NCBI RefSeq assembly: GCF_001039355.2
Contig: NW_019773513.1
Span: 1,095,193-1,159,192 of the forward strand
Direction of reading: 5' to 3'
From: Lingula anatina
Taxonomy: Eukaryota > Brachiopoda > Lingulata > Lingulida > Lingulidae
Length of the DNA: 64,000 bases
The notes beneath the pieces are model-generated. The model did no database searches. It was not told the origin of the DNA and saw only the letters and a program-made list of their open reading frames with translations. The position numbers were made by a program, and so were the translations under genes. Each line of letters starts with the position of its first letter. Position 1 is the first letter of the stretch. Positions 47,424-58,600 of this stretch are shown piece after piece.

Positions 47424-47726
47424 CTTATGGCCGAAAGCTGTAACATTCAAGACAGGTCTTTTCTGTTACGTTTAAATCCATTGTAGTGCACCAAAAGAAA
47501 TAGTATAAAAAAAGCCATTTCTTTCTTTCCATAAAATAGCAGACTCAATATTTTAGTTCAGTGGACTACTAGCCTACTGATGAAGGCATTTATCTAAGGT
47601 CAAAGCTGACTAAAAATGTAGACTTAAATTGTAAATTCTGTCATGGAACCAGTATCAGGAACCCCCCAGTCAGATAGTAGTAGTGAATAATAAAAAAAAA
47701 ATCCGAAAATTGGGGTCCTACTGTCC

Positions 47727-47729
<3 letters not shown>

Positions 47730-47811
<82 letters not shown>
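47730..47811. repeat. (AT)n microsatellite
   Basis: About 40 AT units. The second block has a shorter version at 52984-53057. Confidence 0.95.
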
Positions 47812-47814
<3 letters not shown>

Positions 47815-47867
47815 TTGTACATATAGTAGCTGAAGCTGTTGAACACGAGATTAAATTGTCGATGTAA

Positions 47868-47955
47868 TGGTTGAAAGCGACTTGGTGATGTTATGTAATG
47901 GACAGCGTAGACTGTAGAGTTCAAGAGTTTGGGTTCGATTCCAACTAACCTCCTT
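47868..47955 (+). repeat. tRNA-like relic (tRNA-Tyr or SINE-like)
   Basis: GACTGTAGAGTTCAAGAG resembles the anticodon arm of tRNA-Tyr with a GTA anticodon. GGGTTCGATTCCAAC matches the T-arm and B box of Pol III genes. The acceptor stem does not pair convincingly and the A box is poor, so it is not a working tRNA. A second copy lies at about 53108-53195. Confidence 0.4.
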
Positions 47956-48034
47956 AGTCCTATGACTTTGTTTTTATTACAGGCTTTAAGTGGAAAATAT
48001 TGGACTTATTGGTATCAGACATCGTGAGCATCCC

Positions 48035-48200
48035 CATCCCCATAAACCCATCGTACTAGCTAGATCGATCTAACTCTGCTGGAATTTTCGCTAAACTGTA
48101 TTCAGTGTAAGCAGCTTAAATGTCTGGCACGCCTACTCAAGCTATACTAGAGGATAAATAACGGTGTTACCCCCTAGTTACTCAAGTTAACGCAGCATTT
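48035..48200. mobile_element. Partial family A MITE, copy 5
   Basis: One arm and the centre are recognisable (GATCGATCTAACTCTGCTGG, TTCGCTAAACTGTATTCAGTG, TGTCTGGCACGCCTACTCAAG). The second arm is lost. The same truncated copy appears at about 53275-53430 in the repeated block, so truncation predates the split of the two blocks. Confidence 0.65.
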
Positions 48201-50376
48201 TCTGGGGTTTTCCAGAAAATTCGAATCACGTCAATGACTTACATATTGCGTAATATTTGCACAACTGTTCCATGCCACTTTTAATTATTGATGACTTACT
48301 AATTTGATTTATTTGACGTCAACTCTTGTATTAAGCAGAGGGAAAAAGTAAGAATTATGCAGAAATTACACAAAATGTTTGCGTCGCTGACGCGACTCGA
48401 ATGCTTTAATATATATATATATATTTTTTTGGGGGGGGGAGGGGGTGACCTTGACTCTATACATATATTACTTTGAATTGTGATCGTTTCGACTATCCAT
48501 GCGCTCGTCCTATGAAGACCACTGCTCATATGTGTAGTAGTATCATGCAAGTCATCAATGCTAAACTGTACATAATGTCTTTGTTTTAAAAGGAAGGAAT
48601 ACATACTGTATTTTATTCTAAATATATGGAGGTGCATTGAAGACAAGTCGATACCTTATTTCTAAATGGAGTCAACCCAAAGAAATATATTTCATATCTG
48701 TTAAATGGCATGAATGAAATCTCTACTGTCATCAGGCACAGGGCGAGTATGGGCGAATTATGGAATCGAAACGCTTGCTCTCGGTCGCAATGCGCGATGC
48801 TTTCGAGTTACGGGGCCCAGGCTCTCCTTGAGGACACTGGCTTGGACCACATAAATGAGTAGGCCAAGGAACAGATGATTAGTTTTTGGTGGTGATCCGG
48901 ATCAATAATCAATCAATAATCAATAATAAAAAACTTAGTTATGGACCGATTTTGACGAAAATTTCAGGAACTGTCAGAAGTGGGCCGAGGAACAGATGAT
49001 TAGTTTTTGGTGGTGATCCGGATTAATGATCAATCAATAATCAATTATAAAAAATATCACGAATTTAGGGGTAAAACGGCATTGGATGGAGACTTTGCTG
49101 CCTTGGCGGAGGTCCGCGCTCTGTGAGTGCTTTTTTAGTTAATGATGTTGACGGTCGACTGCGGTCTAAATGATTGATGGAATGGTTTATTTATTTATTT
49201 ATTTATTGACTGATTGATTGATTGAAGGTGGTGATGATAGTGAGGAACGCAATGTAAAATGGTGAGTTTATATGACAAGGGTGGCATCAATTGTACTGAT
49301 TAGTAGATAGTAGTTTGTTAAGCAAAACATGCAAGATTAGCAGTTCTGATAACTAAATAAATAACTCCTTTTTTAAAATTTCTACTTTCGTGTGAAAGAT
49401 TGTAATTAAAATCGTAACAAAAAATTACAATAAAACTCATATTGTACGTTTCACACTTTTGTTGAATTTTTTGTCATATATTGTATTTTTAACCTATTGC
49501 CCTAATTATTCTTTGCTCGATTTCAGTTTTGATCATGTTCAACTTTATTTTAAAAATGTATAAGTTTGACACATGTCTAATAATATGTGTGTATACCGCT
49601 TCCTGCACTTATATCCGGTAGGCGACGTGGTAGGCCTTCGACAAAATTAATGGGGACGCGATGGGGGTGTGGTTCTCCTCTGTCTTTCACACCCCAATTC
49701 CTGACACAGATGCTCAGCAGAGTTAATATCAGGGCCCAAAGGTGGTTGCTCCATCCTCAGGACATTGAGTTTCTGAAACAAATCGCTCACCAGACGAGGA
49801 CTGTGAGAAATCGCGCTTCCTTTACGAAGCCTGGCGTAACCCCAAAGTCACCTCTTGCAGATGGAGTGCACATATATGTATTACATAAATCTATAATTGA
49901 TTTTAATTTATCTATGTGTTGTTTGTTATATTATTTATTTATTTATTTATTTCTGGATCCGGTTTCTGAGGCCTACGGGAACTCCTCATTTGGTGTATGT
50001 TAATAAAACTATTACCAAGACGTTTTAATTAACCTACGAGTTAGGACAAATGCACGCACAAAAGATAAGGCCCATTGTTAAGTCATCGTGCGGAAATTGT
50101 GCGGCGGTATACATAAATAAATGATAACAAGAGTAGATAAGCGGTTTATCAGTGCGAATATCGCATCTTAAAGGCACACTTGGTCTAAAAATGACCACTC
50201 GCTTTAAGGTCAGTTTGAGGGCAGACATTAAGTCTCAAGTCTGAGTATTACTAACAATACATCACATCGACGAACAAAAGGCTGGAGACAGATATGCCGG
50301 AAGATTATTTCTCAAAATTGCCGTAGAAAGTCCTCCCTTTGACACAGCGAGATATATTGATAAAAAAGCGGGGGTG

Positions 50377-50384
50377 TATAAAAG
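50377..50384 (+). promoter_or_regulatory. TATA box of L3
   Basis: GTATAAAAGC, 111 bp before the ATG, followed by GAGCAGGTAAGAGGCCT as in L4. Confidence 0.7.
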
Positions 50385-50487
50385 CGGAGCAGGTAAGAGG
50401 CCTCAAAAGACTTTCAACCGACAGATATTACAATACCTTTTAGATTTGATTGAACTTTTTTTAGTTTTGTACTTTTTCTATGCGACA

Positions 50488-51942
50488 ATGGGAAAGCTGG
50501 AATTGTTTGTTCCGGTGTTACTCTTTGTAATCTCGGTGAGTAGTTTTATTAGAACCCTTTTAATTAATATTAATTCCCATATTAATGTGTTATATCTGTA
50601 GTTAATTTAACAAGATAGTAGGCATTGACCATGCAAAGACAAAGGTCAAATTCAAATGAACATTTCACGTACACAAAATTTTCATATGTCACTAATTAAA
50701 TACAATAATTTTAATTCTTATTAATATATATTTCATATTTCAGATTCCCAGGCAATGTTTTGCAAATTTTGAAGGCTGTAATAATATAGACGGACATTTG
50801 GGTATGTTGAAATTTTGAAGACCAACATTTTAGAAATATGAAATTGTCTTAAAACGCTTCGTATTGAACATACTTCATTATTTCATTTTGCCTTAACTTT
50901 TGATAACTGCATTAAATAACAACATTTTTTATTTTACACTTTTATCACACCCAGAGATAGGTGTTGTAGAAATTGCCACTGGCTGAAGATGAAAAAAAAA
51001 ACAACATTTTAGCAAAATTCTTACCTCTAGGAAAATTATTATCATTTTATTTCACGAATAGTTCGAACATTTCAATTCTTAATTTTGTCTTCAATTGATG
51101 ATTTTTTAGTATGCGAGTACCATTTAGAAATCGCAGATGCCTACACGATGACTTATGAAAACGACCGGGTGGTAGCCGACTGCACCAAACCCGATGGCTC
51201 CCGGTTAGAAAATGGATGCGTGGCCTGTAAACTGACGGAGGGCGGAAACTGCGGGGGAAATGACTCGGTTGCCTCCATCGCTTTTGGTGAGTGTTTTTTC
51301 TCCTTGTTAATGGAGTTGTTTACTGCGTTTCGTTTTTTACTTAACTATATACCTTAAAGGTGCTTTGAGGGTGCATCAATCGATCCTCTCGTAAAAGATA
51401 CTAATTTAAGACAAGCTATATTAGACACTGTGAAGTAAAGGTCTCATTTTCTAGCCATTCCAAAAAACGGATACACTCTATTTATTTGGTTTGTCTTATA
51501 AAGATACCCCATTTCTATTTCAGAGAGCATCAACACTGGCGATGGGATATTCCGCAGAATCGTCACAGTAAATGGTTCGCTAGTTGGTCCAATTTTGAGA
51601 GTAAGTATAACTACTTCAAAATATACGCTATGCATACAACTTTATCACAAATAAAGTAATTACCAGTGGATTGAATATATATGTGTGTATATATATATAT
51701 ACGAGTGTTATGCATACATGTTATATATATATATATATATTCTCCATCACTTCCGTAGGGTAAAGTTGGAGCCCAAATGGTCATTCACGTGACAAACCAC
51801 CTGTACGACAGTCCACTGACCATCCACTGGCATGGTCAGTTCCAGTACCTGACCCCGTTCATGGACGGCGTCCCTATGATCACACAGTGTCCTATTGAGA
51901 AAGGACAAACCTTCACCTACAGATTCAAGGCGGATCCTGCTG
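50488..51942 (+). pseudogene. Laccase L3, exons 1-5 only; cut off by an N
   Basis: Exons 50488-50535, 50744-50801, 51110-51286, 51524-51600 and 51759-51942 encode the first 181 residues, including HWHGQFQ and the DGVPMITQCPI motif of copper site 1. All frames and splice sites are intact. The gene stops only because the sequence breaks at N51960 and then restarts upstream. The signal peptide MGKLELFVPVLLFVIS differs clearly from L4 (MLKYCGFVPALLLVIS) while the exons after it are almost the same. It may be the other allele of L4 or a separate paralogue whose 3' half is missing from the assembly. Listed as pseudogene only because the model is incomplete. Confidence 0.8.
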
Positions 51943-51960
51943 GTAAGAAAGACTTCCAAN
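51943..51960. other. Assembly join marked by one N (N51960)
   Basis: The donor GTAAGAAAGACTTCCA of L3 intron 5 runs into a single N, after which the sequence jumps back to spacer sequence already seen at 46695. Confidence 0.9.
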
Positions 51961-52981
51961 CTCCATACGCTACGCTATGCCTCAGAAGCCGGATCCACAA
52001 ATAATAATAATAATGAAAAAATAAATAAATAAATAAATAACTTAGTACCGAAAGGTGAAATATTCAAGACAGATCTTTTCTGTTCAGTTTAAATCCGTGG
52101 TAGTGCACCAAAAGAATAAGTATTCTGAAAAAAAAAACATTTTTTTCTTTACATAAAATAGCAGACTCAATATTTCTTTTCAGACTACTAGCCTACTGAT
52201 AAAGTCATTTATCTATGGTCAAAATTGACTAAAAATTACTGTTTGATTCGTATTATTAGTGAGATATGAATAAATTTTAGTTTACTGTGATTTGTAAATT
52301 GATTGATAACAGACTCAATATTTCTTTTCAGTGGAATACTAGCCTACTGATAAAGTCATTTATCTATGGTCAAAATTGACTAAAAATTAGTTTTTGATTC
52401 GTATTATTTGTGAGATATGAATGAATTTTAGTTTACTGTGATTTGTAAATTGATCACTCACGGGAACTGCCTTGACTTCCCCCCAATGGGACCCTATTTT
52501 TTATCACCCATCCTTTGAATAAACGCTACTAAAGCCTTCATTTGCATTCGCCGAAAAAAGGGTGATTTCATGCGCCAAAAGTTTCACATACGACATCCAT
52601 GTCTTTCAGACCTTTCTCCATACGCTACGCTGCGCTATGCCTCAGAAATCGGACCTATAAATAAATAAATAAATAAATAAATTATGGCCGAAAGCTGTAA
52701 CATTCAAGACAGGTCTTTTCTGTTACGTTTAAATCCATTGTAGTGCACCAAAAGAAATAGTATAAAAAAAGCCATTTCTTTCTTTCCATAAAATAGAAGA
52801 CTCAATATTTTAGTTCAGTGGACTACTAGCCTACTGATAAAGGCATTTATCTAAGGTCAAAGCTGACTAAAAATGTAGACTTAAATTGTAAATTCTGTCA
52901 TGGAACCAGTATCAGGAACCCCCCAGTCAGATAGTAGTAGTGAATAATAAAAAAAATCCGAAAATTGGGGTCCTACTGTCC

Positions 52982-53059
<78 letters not shown>

Positions 53060-54300
53060 TTGTACATATAGTAGCTGAAGCTGTTGAACACGAGATTAAA
53101 TTGTCGATGTAATGGTTGAAAGCGACTTGGTGATGTTATGTAATGGACAGCGAAGACTGTAGAGTTCAAGAGTTTGGGTTCGATTCCAACTAACCTCCTT
53201 AGTCCTATGACTTTGTTTTTATAACAGGCTTTACGTGGAAAATATTGGACTTATTGGTCTCAGACATAGGGAGCATTCCCATAAACCCATCGTACTAGCT
53301 AGATCGATCTAACTCTGCTGGAATTTTCGCTAAATTGTATTCAGTGTAAGCAGCTAAAATGTCTGGCAACTCAAGCTATACTAGAGGATAAATAACGATA
53401 TTACCCCCTAGTTACTCAAGTTAACGCAGCATTTTCTGGGGTTTTCCAGAAAAAATGTAAAATTCGAGTCACGTCAATAAGATACATATTGCGTAATATT
53501 TGCACAACTGTTCTATACCACTTTTAATTACTGATGACTTACTAATTTGATTTATTTGACGGCAACTCTTGTATTAAGCAGAGGGAAAAAGTAAGAATTA
53601 TGCAGAAATTACACAAAATGTTTGCGTCGCTGACGCGACTCGAATGCTTTAATATATATATATATATTTTTTTTTTTGGGGGGGGGGGAGGGGGTGACCT
53701 TGACTCTATACAAATATTACTTTGAATTGTGATCGTTTCGACTATCCATGCGCTCGTCCTATGAAGACCACTGCTCATATGTGTAGTAGTGTCATGCAAG
53801 TCATCAATGCTATACTGTACAAAATGTCTTTGAAGGAATACATACTGTATTTTATTCTAAATACATGGAGGTGCATTGAAGACAAGTCGATACCTTATTT
53901 CTAAATGGAGTCAACCCAAAGAAAATATATTTCATTTGTTTATAAATGGCATGAATGAAATCTCTACTGTCATCACGCACAGGGCGAGTATGGGCGAATT
54001 ATGGAATCGAAACGCTTGCTCTCGGTCGCAATGCGCGATGCTTTCGAGTTACGGGGCCCAGGCTCTCCTTGAGGACACTGGCTTGGACCACATAAATGAG
54101 TAGGCCAAGGAACAGATGATTTTTGTTGGTGATCTGGATCAATAATCAATCAATAATCAATTATCAAAAATATCACGAATTTAGGGGTAAAACGGCATTG
54201 GATGGAGACTTTGCTGCCTTGGCGGAGGTCCGCGCTCTCTGAGTGCTTTTTTAGTTACTGATGTTGACGGTCGGCTGCGGTCTAAATGATTGATGGAATG

Positions 54301-54302
54301 GT

Positions 54303-54341
<39 letters not shown>

Positions 54342-54343
54342 TT
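54301..54343. repeat. (TTTA)n microsatellite
   Basis: Longer than the equivalent tract in the first block (49187-49206), a length difference of the kind expected between alleles. Confidence 0.9.
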
Positions 54344-55504
54344 GACTGACTGATTGATTGAAGGTGGTGATGATAGTGAGGAACGCAATGTAAAATGGTG
54401 AGTTTATATGACAAGGATGACACCAATTGTACTCATTAGTAGATAGTAGTTTGTTAAGCAAAACATGCAAGATAAGCAGTTCTGATAACTAAATAAATAA
54501 CTCCTTTTTTAAATTTCTACTCTTGTGTGAAAGATTGTAATTAAAATCGTAATAAAAATTTACAATAAAACTCATATTGTACGTTTCACACTTTTGTAGA
54601 ATTTTTGTCATTTATTGTATTTTTAACCTATTGCCCTAATTATTCTTTGCTCGATTTCAGTTTTGATCATGTTCAACTTTATTTTTAAAATGTATAAGTT
54701 TGACACATGTCTAATAATATGTGTGTAAACCGCTTCCTGCACTTATCTCCGGTAGGCGACGTGGTAGGCCTTCAACAAAATTAATGGGGACGCGATGGGG
54801 GTGTGGTTCTCCTCTGTCTTTCACACACCAATTCCTGACACAGATGCTCAGTAGAGTTAATATCAGGGCCCAAAGGTGGTTGCTCCATCCTCAGGACATT
54901 GAGTTTCTGAAACAAATCGCTCACCAGACGAGGACTGTGAGGAATCGCGCTTCCTTTACGAAGCCTGGCGTAACCCCAAAGTCACCTCTTGCAGATGGAG
55001 TGCATATATATGTATTACATAAGTCTATAATTGATTAATTTATCTATGTGTTGTTTGTTGTATTATATATTTATTTATTTCTGTATCCGGTTTCTGAGGC
55101 CTACGGGAACTCCACATGTGGTGTATGTTATTAAAACTATTACCAAGACGTTTTAATTAACCTACGAGTTAGGACAAATGCACGCACAAAAGATAAGGCC
55201 CATTGTTAAGTCATCGTGCGGAAATTGTGCGGCGGTATACATAGATAAATGATAACAAGAGTAGATAAGCGGTTTATCAGTGCGAATATCGCATCTTAAA
55301 GGCACACTTGGTCTAAAAATGACCACTCGCTTTAAGGTCAGTTTGAGGACAGACATTAAGTCTCAAGTCTCAGTATTACTAACAATACATCACATCGACG
55401 AACAAAAGGCTGGAGACAGATATGCCGGAAGATTATTTCGCAAAATTGCCGTAGAAAGCCGTCCCTTTGACACATTGAGATATTTTGATAAAATGCAGGG
55501 GGTG

Positions 55505-55512
55505 TATAAAAG
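55505..55512 (+). promoter_or_regulatory. TATA box of L4
   Basis: GTATAAAAGC, about 120 bp before the ATG, followed by the conserved TGAGCAGGTAAGAGGCCT block. Confidence 0.72.
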
Positions 55513-55625
55513 CTGAGCAGGTAAGAGGCCTTGACAGACTTTCAACCAACATATATTACAATACTTTTAAGATTTGATTGAACTTTTTTTCTTTTTTTTT
55601 TAGTTTTGTACTTTTAAGTGCGACA

Positions 55626-58600
55626 ATGCTGAAATATTGTGGGTTTGTTCCAGCGTTGCTCTTAGTTATCTCGGTGAGTAGTTTAAGTAGCCTTTGTTGG
55701 CCGTCGTAAAACCCTTTTAATCAATATTAATTTCCATAGTAATGTGTTATATCGGTTGTTTATTTAACAAGATAGTAGGCATTGACAATGCGAGGCCAAC
55801 AGTCAAATTCAAATAAACATTTTACGTCCACAAAATCTTCACATGTCACTAATTAAATACAACAATTTTTACTCTTTTTAACATATATTTCATATTTCAG
55901 ATTCCCAGGCAATGTTTTGCAAATTTTGAAGGCTGTAATAATATAGACGGACATTTGGGTAAGTTGGAATTTTGAAGATCAACATGTTAGAAATAAGAAA
56001 TTTTCTTAAAACGCTTTGTATTAGACATACTTAATTATTTAATTTTGCCTTTATACTTAACTTTTGATAACTGCATTAAATGATAACATTTTTTATTTTA
56101 CACTTTTATCTCACCCAGAGACAGATGTTGTAGAAATTGGCGCTGGCTGAAATGTATGAAAAAAATCCATTTTAGCGAAATCCATACCTCTAGGAAAATT
56201 ATTATCATTTTATTTCAAGAATAGTTCCAACATTTCAATTCTTAATTTTGTCTTAATTTGATGATTTTCAGTATGCGAGTACCATTTAGAAATCGCTGAT
56301 GCCTACACGATGACATATGAAAACGACCGGGTGGTAGCCGACTGCACCAAACCCGATGGCTCCCGGTTGGAAAATGGCTGCGTGGCCTGTAAACTGACGG
56401 AGGGCGGAAACTGCGGGGGAAATGATTCGGTTGCCTCCATCCCTTTTGGTGAGTATTTATTTTAATTGTTAATGGAGTAGTTTACTGCAATTTGTGTTTA
56501 AAAAACTATACCCTAAAGGTGCTTTGAGGGTGCATCAAACGATCCTTCCAAAAAGACAGCTAGATTAGACACCGTGCAGTGTAGTTCCAATACAATCAAA
56601 ACCATTTGTTTTTGTTTTTATAAAGATACCCTATTTCTATTTCAGAAAGCATCAACACTGGCGATGGTATATTCCGCAGAATAGTTACAGTAAATGGTTC
56701 TCTAGTCGGTCCAATTTTAAGAGTAAGTACAGCTATTTTAAAATACGCTGTGCGTACACATATGTTCAAAATGAAAGTAATTACTAATGAATTGAATTAA
56801 AAAACGACACCTACAATCAAAATGCGCAGAATTATACAAACTGTTAGGATAGGTTCGAAGACCAAAACTAGAAAATGATATCAGTCCCTACCTCTGCATT
56901 TATTTATTTATTTATTTATTTATTTATAACTCATTCTCCATCTTTTCCATAGGGTAAAGTTGGAGCCCAAATGGTCATTCACGTGACCAACCACCTGTAC
57001 GACAGTCCACTGACTATCCACTGGCATGGTCAGTTCCAGTACCTGACCCCGTTCATGGACGGCGTCCCTATGATCACACAGTGTCCTATTGAGAAAGGAC
57101 AAACCTTCACCTACAGATTTAAGGCGGATCCTGCTGGTAAGAAAGACTTCCATAGGTTGAGGACATAGAATATTTGGCAACTGCTAAATCAGTGTTTAGT
57201 GTATGTGAAATATCATTTAAATTTTTTTTCAAAATATCTATCATTGATTTTGTTAGAAATAATCGATGTCAACTGGTTGGGGTGTTATACATAAGAACAG
57301 ATTTTATAACACCACTTTGGCCAGTTCAGACGAACTGCATTAGGGTCAAATCAAAAGTTTTCTGTAAAAAAGTATGAACACGGCCAATGCATTATCTACA
57401 TGTAAAGCATCTAAATGATCGCCTAATTAAATTACAATTTTGATTGTATTTGTCAAGGAACCTTCTGGTATCACGCCCATACAGCCGGAAAACGCTCAGA
57501 TGGCGGACTAGGAGCTCTCATTATTCACGAAGATAACGAGCCTAATGCCGTAGAATACGACCACCGACCAAACCTCGGATTTGCAGCCACTCTCAGAGGC
57601 CCACCTCCACATGACAAGCACGTGGTCACTCTCCTGGACTGGCAGCACGAGCAGACGTCGGACGTTTGGCTTCAACAAAATGGCGGCAGTTGGTTCTGGC
57701 CCAACAATCCTGCGTTTCCCACAAAAGAGGATCGTTTCAGCCTCAGTTTTGGACCCGATGGCGTCGCCGTTGCTGGGATACCTTACGTGTCGGCTTTAAT
57801 CAACGGTAGAGGGCGCTTCGAAAATCCACTGTGGCACCAAGACGCTCCAGAGGAGAACAACAAGGTTCCTTATGAACGGTTCTACGTTGACCAACCGCAA
57901 AAAGGCATTAGACCTCAGAAATATAGGTTCCGTATCATTGGTGCTCAGCTGCAGTTTGCTCTAAGGTTCTCCGTCGATGCTCATCTAATGACCGTCATCG
58001 CATCCGACGGGTTCGACATGATGCCGATACGCAACGTGGAAAGTCTGATCGTTAACCCCGGTGAGAGATACGATGTTGTCATCCTTGCTGACAATCCACT
58101 TAACCGACAAGCATACTGGATCAGGGCTGCTCCTCACATCAGTAATCCCGGATACGACACCGGCAACTACTCCCTCCAGGAAGGCAAGGCGCTGCTGATT
58201 TACGGAGACGAGACAAGCCCTTACATCTATCCCGAAGACGTCTCCGAAGTCTCTCGCCCTTGCGTTCAGAACCCCAACAGAAAGTGTGTAATCGTCAACT
58301 GCAATTACAACATCCTCCCTTCCAGTTACAATGCCAGGTGTATCAACCCGGGGGAGTTCAGGAACAGAATGGGTGCTGTCCAGGTACCTGGTGTACGAGA
58401 ATCACGCATTGAGAGGTCCGAAAACCTCTGGATGAACTTTGCCTTCCAGACAGGAGGACCAGGTGTGAACGGGATATCATTCCGGGAACCGACCTCCCCT
58501 CCTCTCTCTCAGCCGGACCTCCTTCCCTGGTCCATTACAGAGTGTCCAGGCACCTGCCGAGACTCAGATAACTTGGGAGGATGTAAATGTACCGGCACTG

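Larger units (their letters stand above)
45761..50376. other. Divergent spacer between L2 and L3
   Basis: It contains the L2 promoter region, a tandem repeat of roughly 135 bp (two units near 46905-47180), tetranucleotide tracts, an (AT)n microsatellite at 47730-47811, a tRNA-like relic near 47870-47955, a partial family A MITE near 48035-48200, and the L3 promoter region. The half from 46695 onward is repeated from 51961. An ORF at 49587-50003 with a basic GRRRGRP stretch is of unknown meaning. Confidence 0.65.
46695..57153. repeat. Two near-identical blocks of about 5.2 kb joined by a single N at 51960
   Basis: Sequence 46695-51959 recurs as 51961-57153 in the same order: spacer, (AT)n tract, tRNA-like relic, partial MITE, promoter, and laccase exons 1-5. 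Both blocks start at CTCCATACGCTACG and the first ends GACTTCCA at the N. This is what results when two overlapping contigs from different haplotypes are placed end to end. A genuine recent tandem duplication with an unfinished join is the alternative. Confidence 0.85.

Noticed and set aside
47718-47924. Tyr-Ile repeat open frame
   Set aside because: Translation of the (AT)n microsatellite.
53108-53195. Functional tRNA gene
   Set aside because: B box and anticodon-like arm only; the acceptor stem and A box do not fit.
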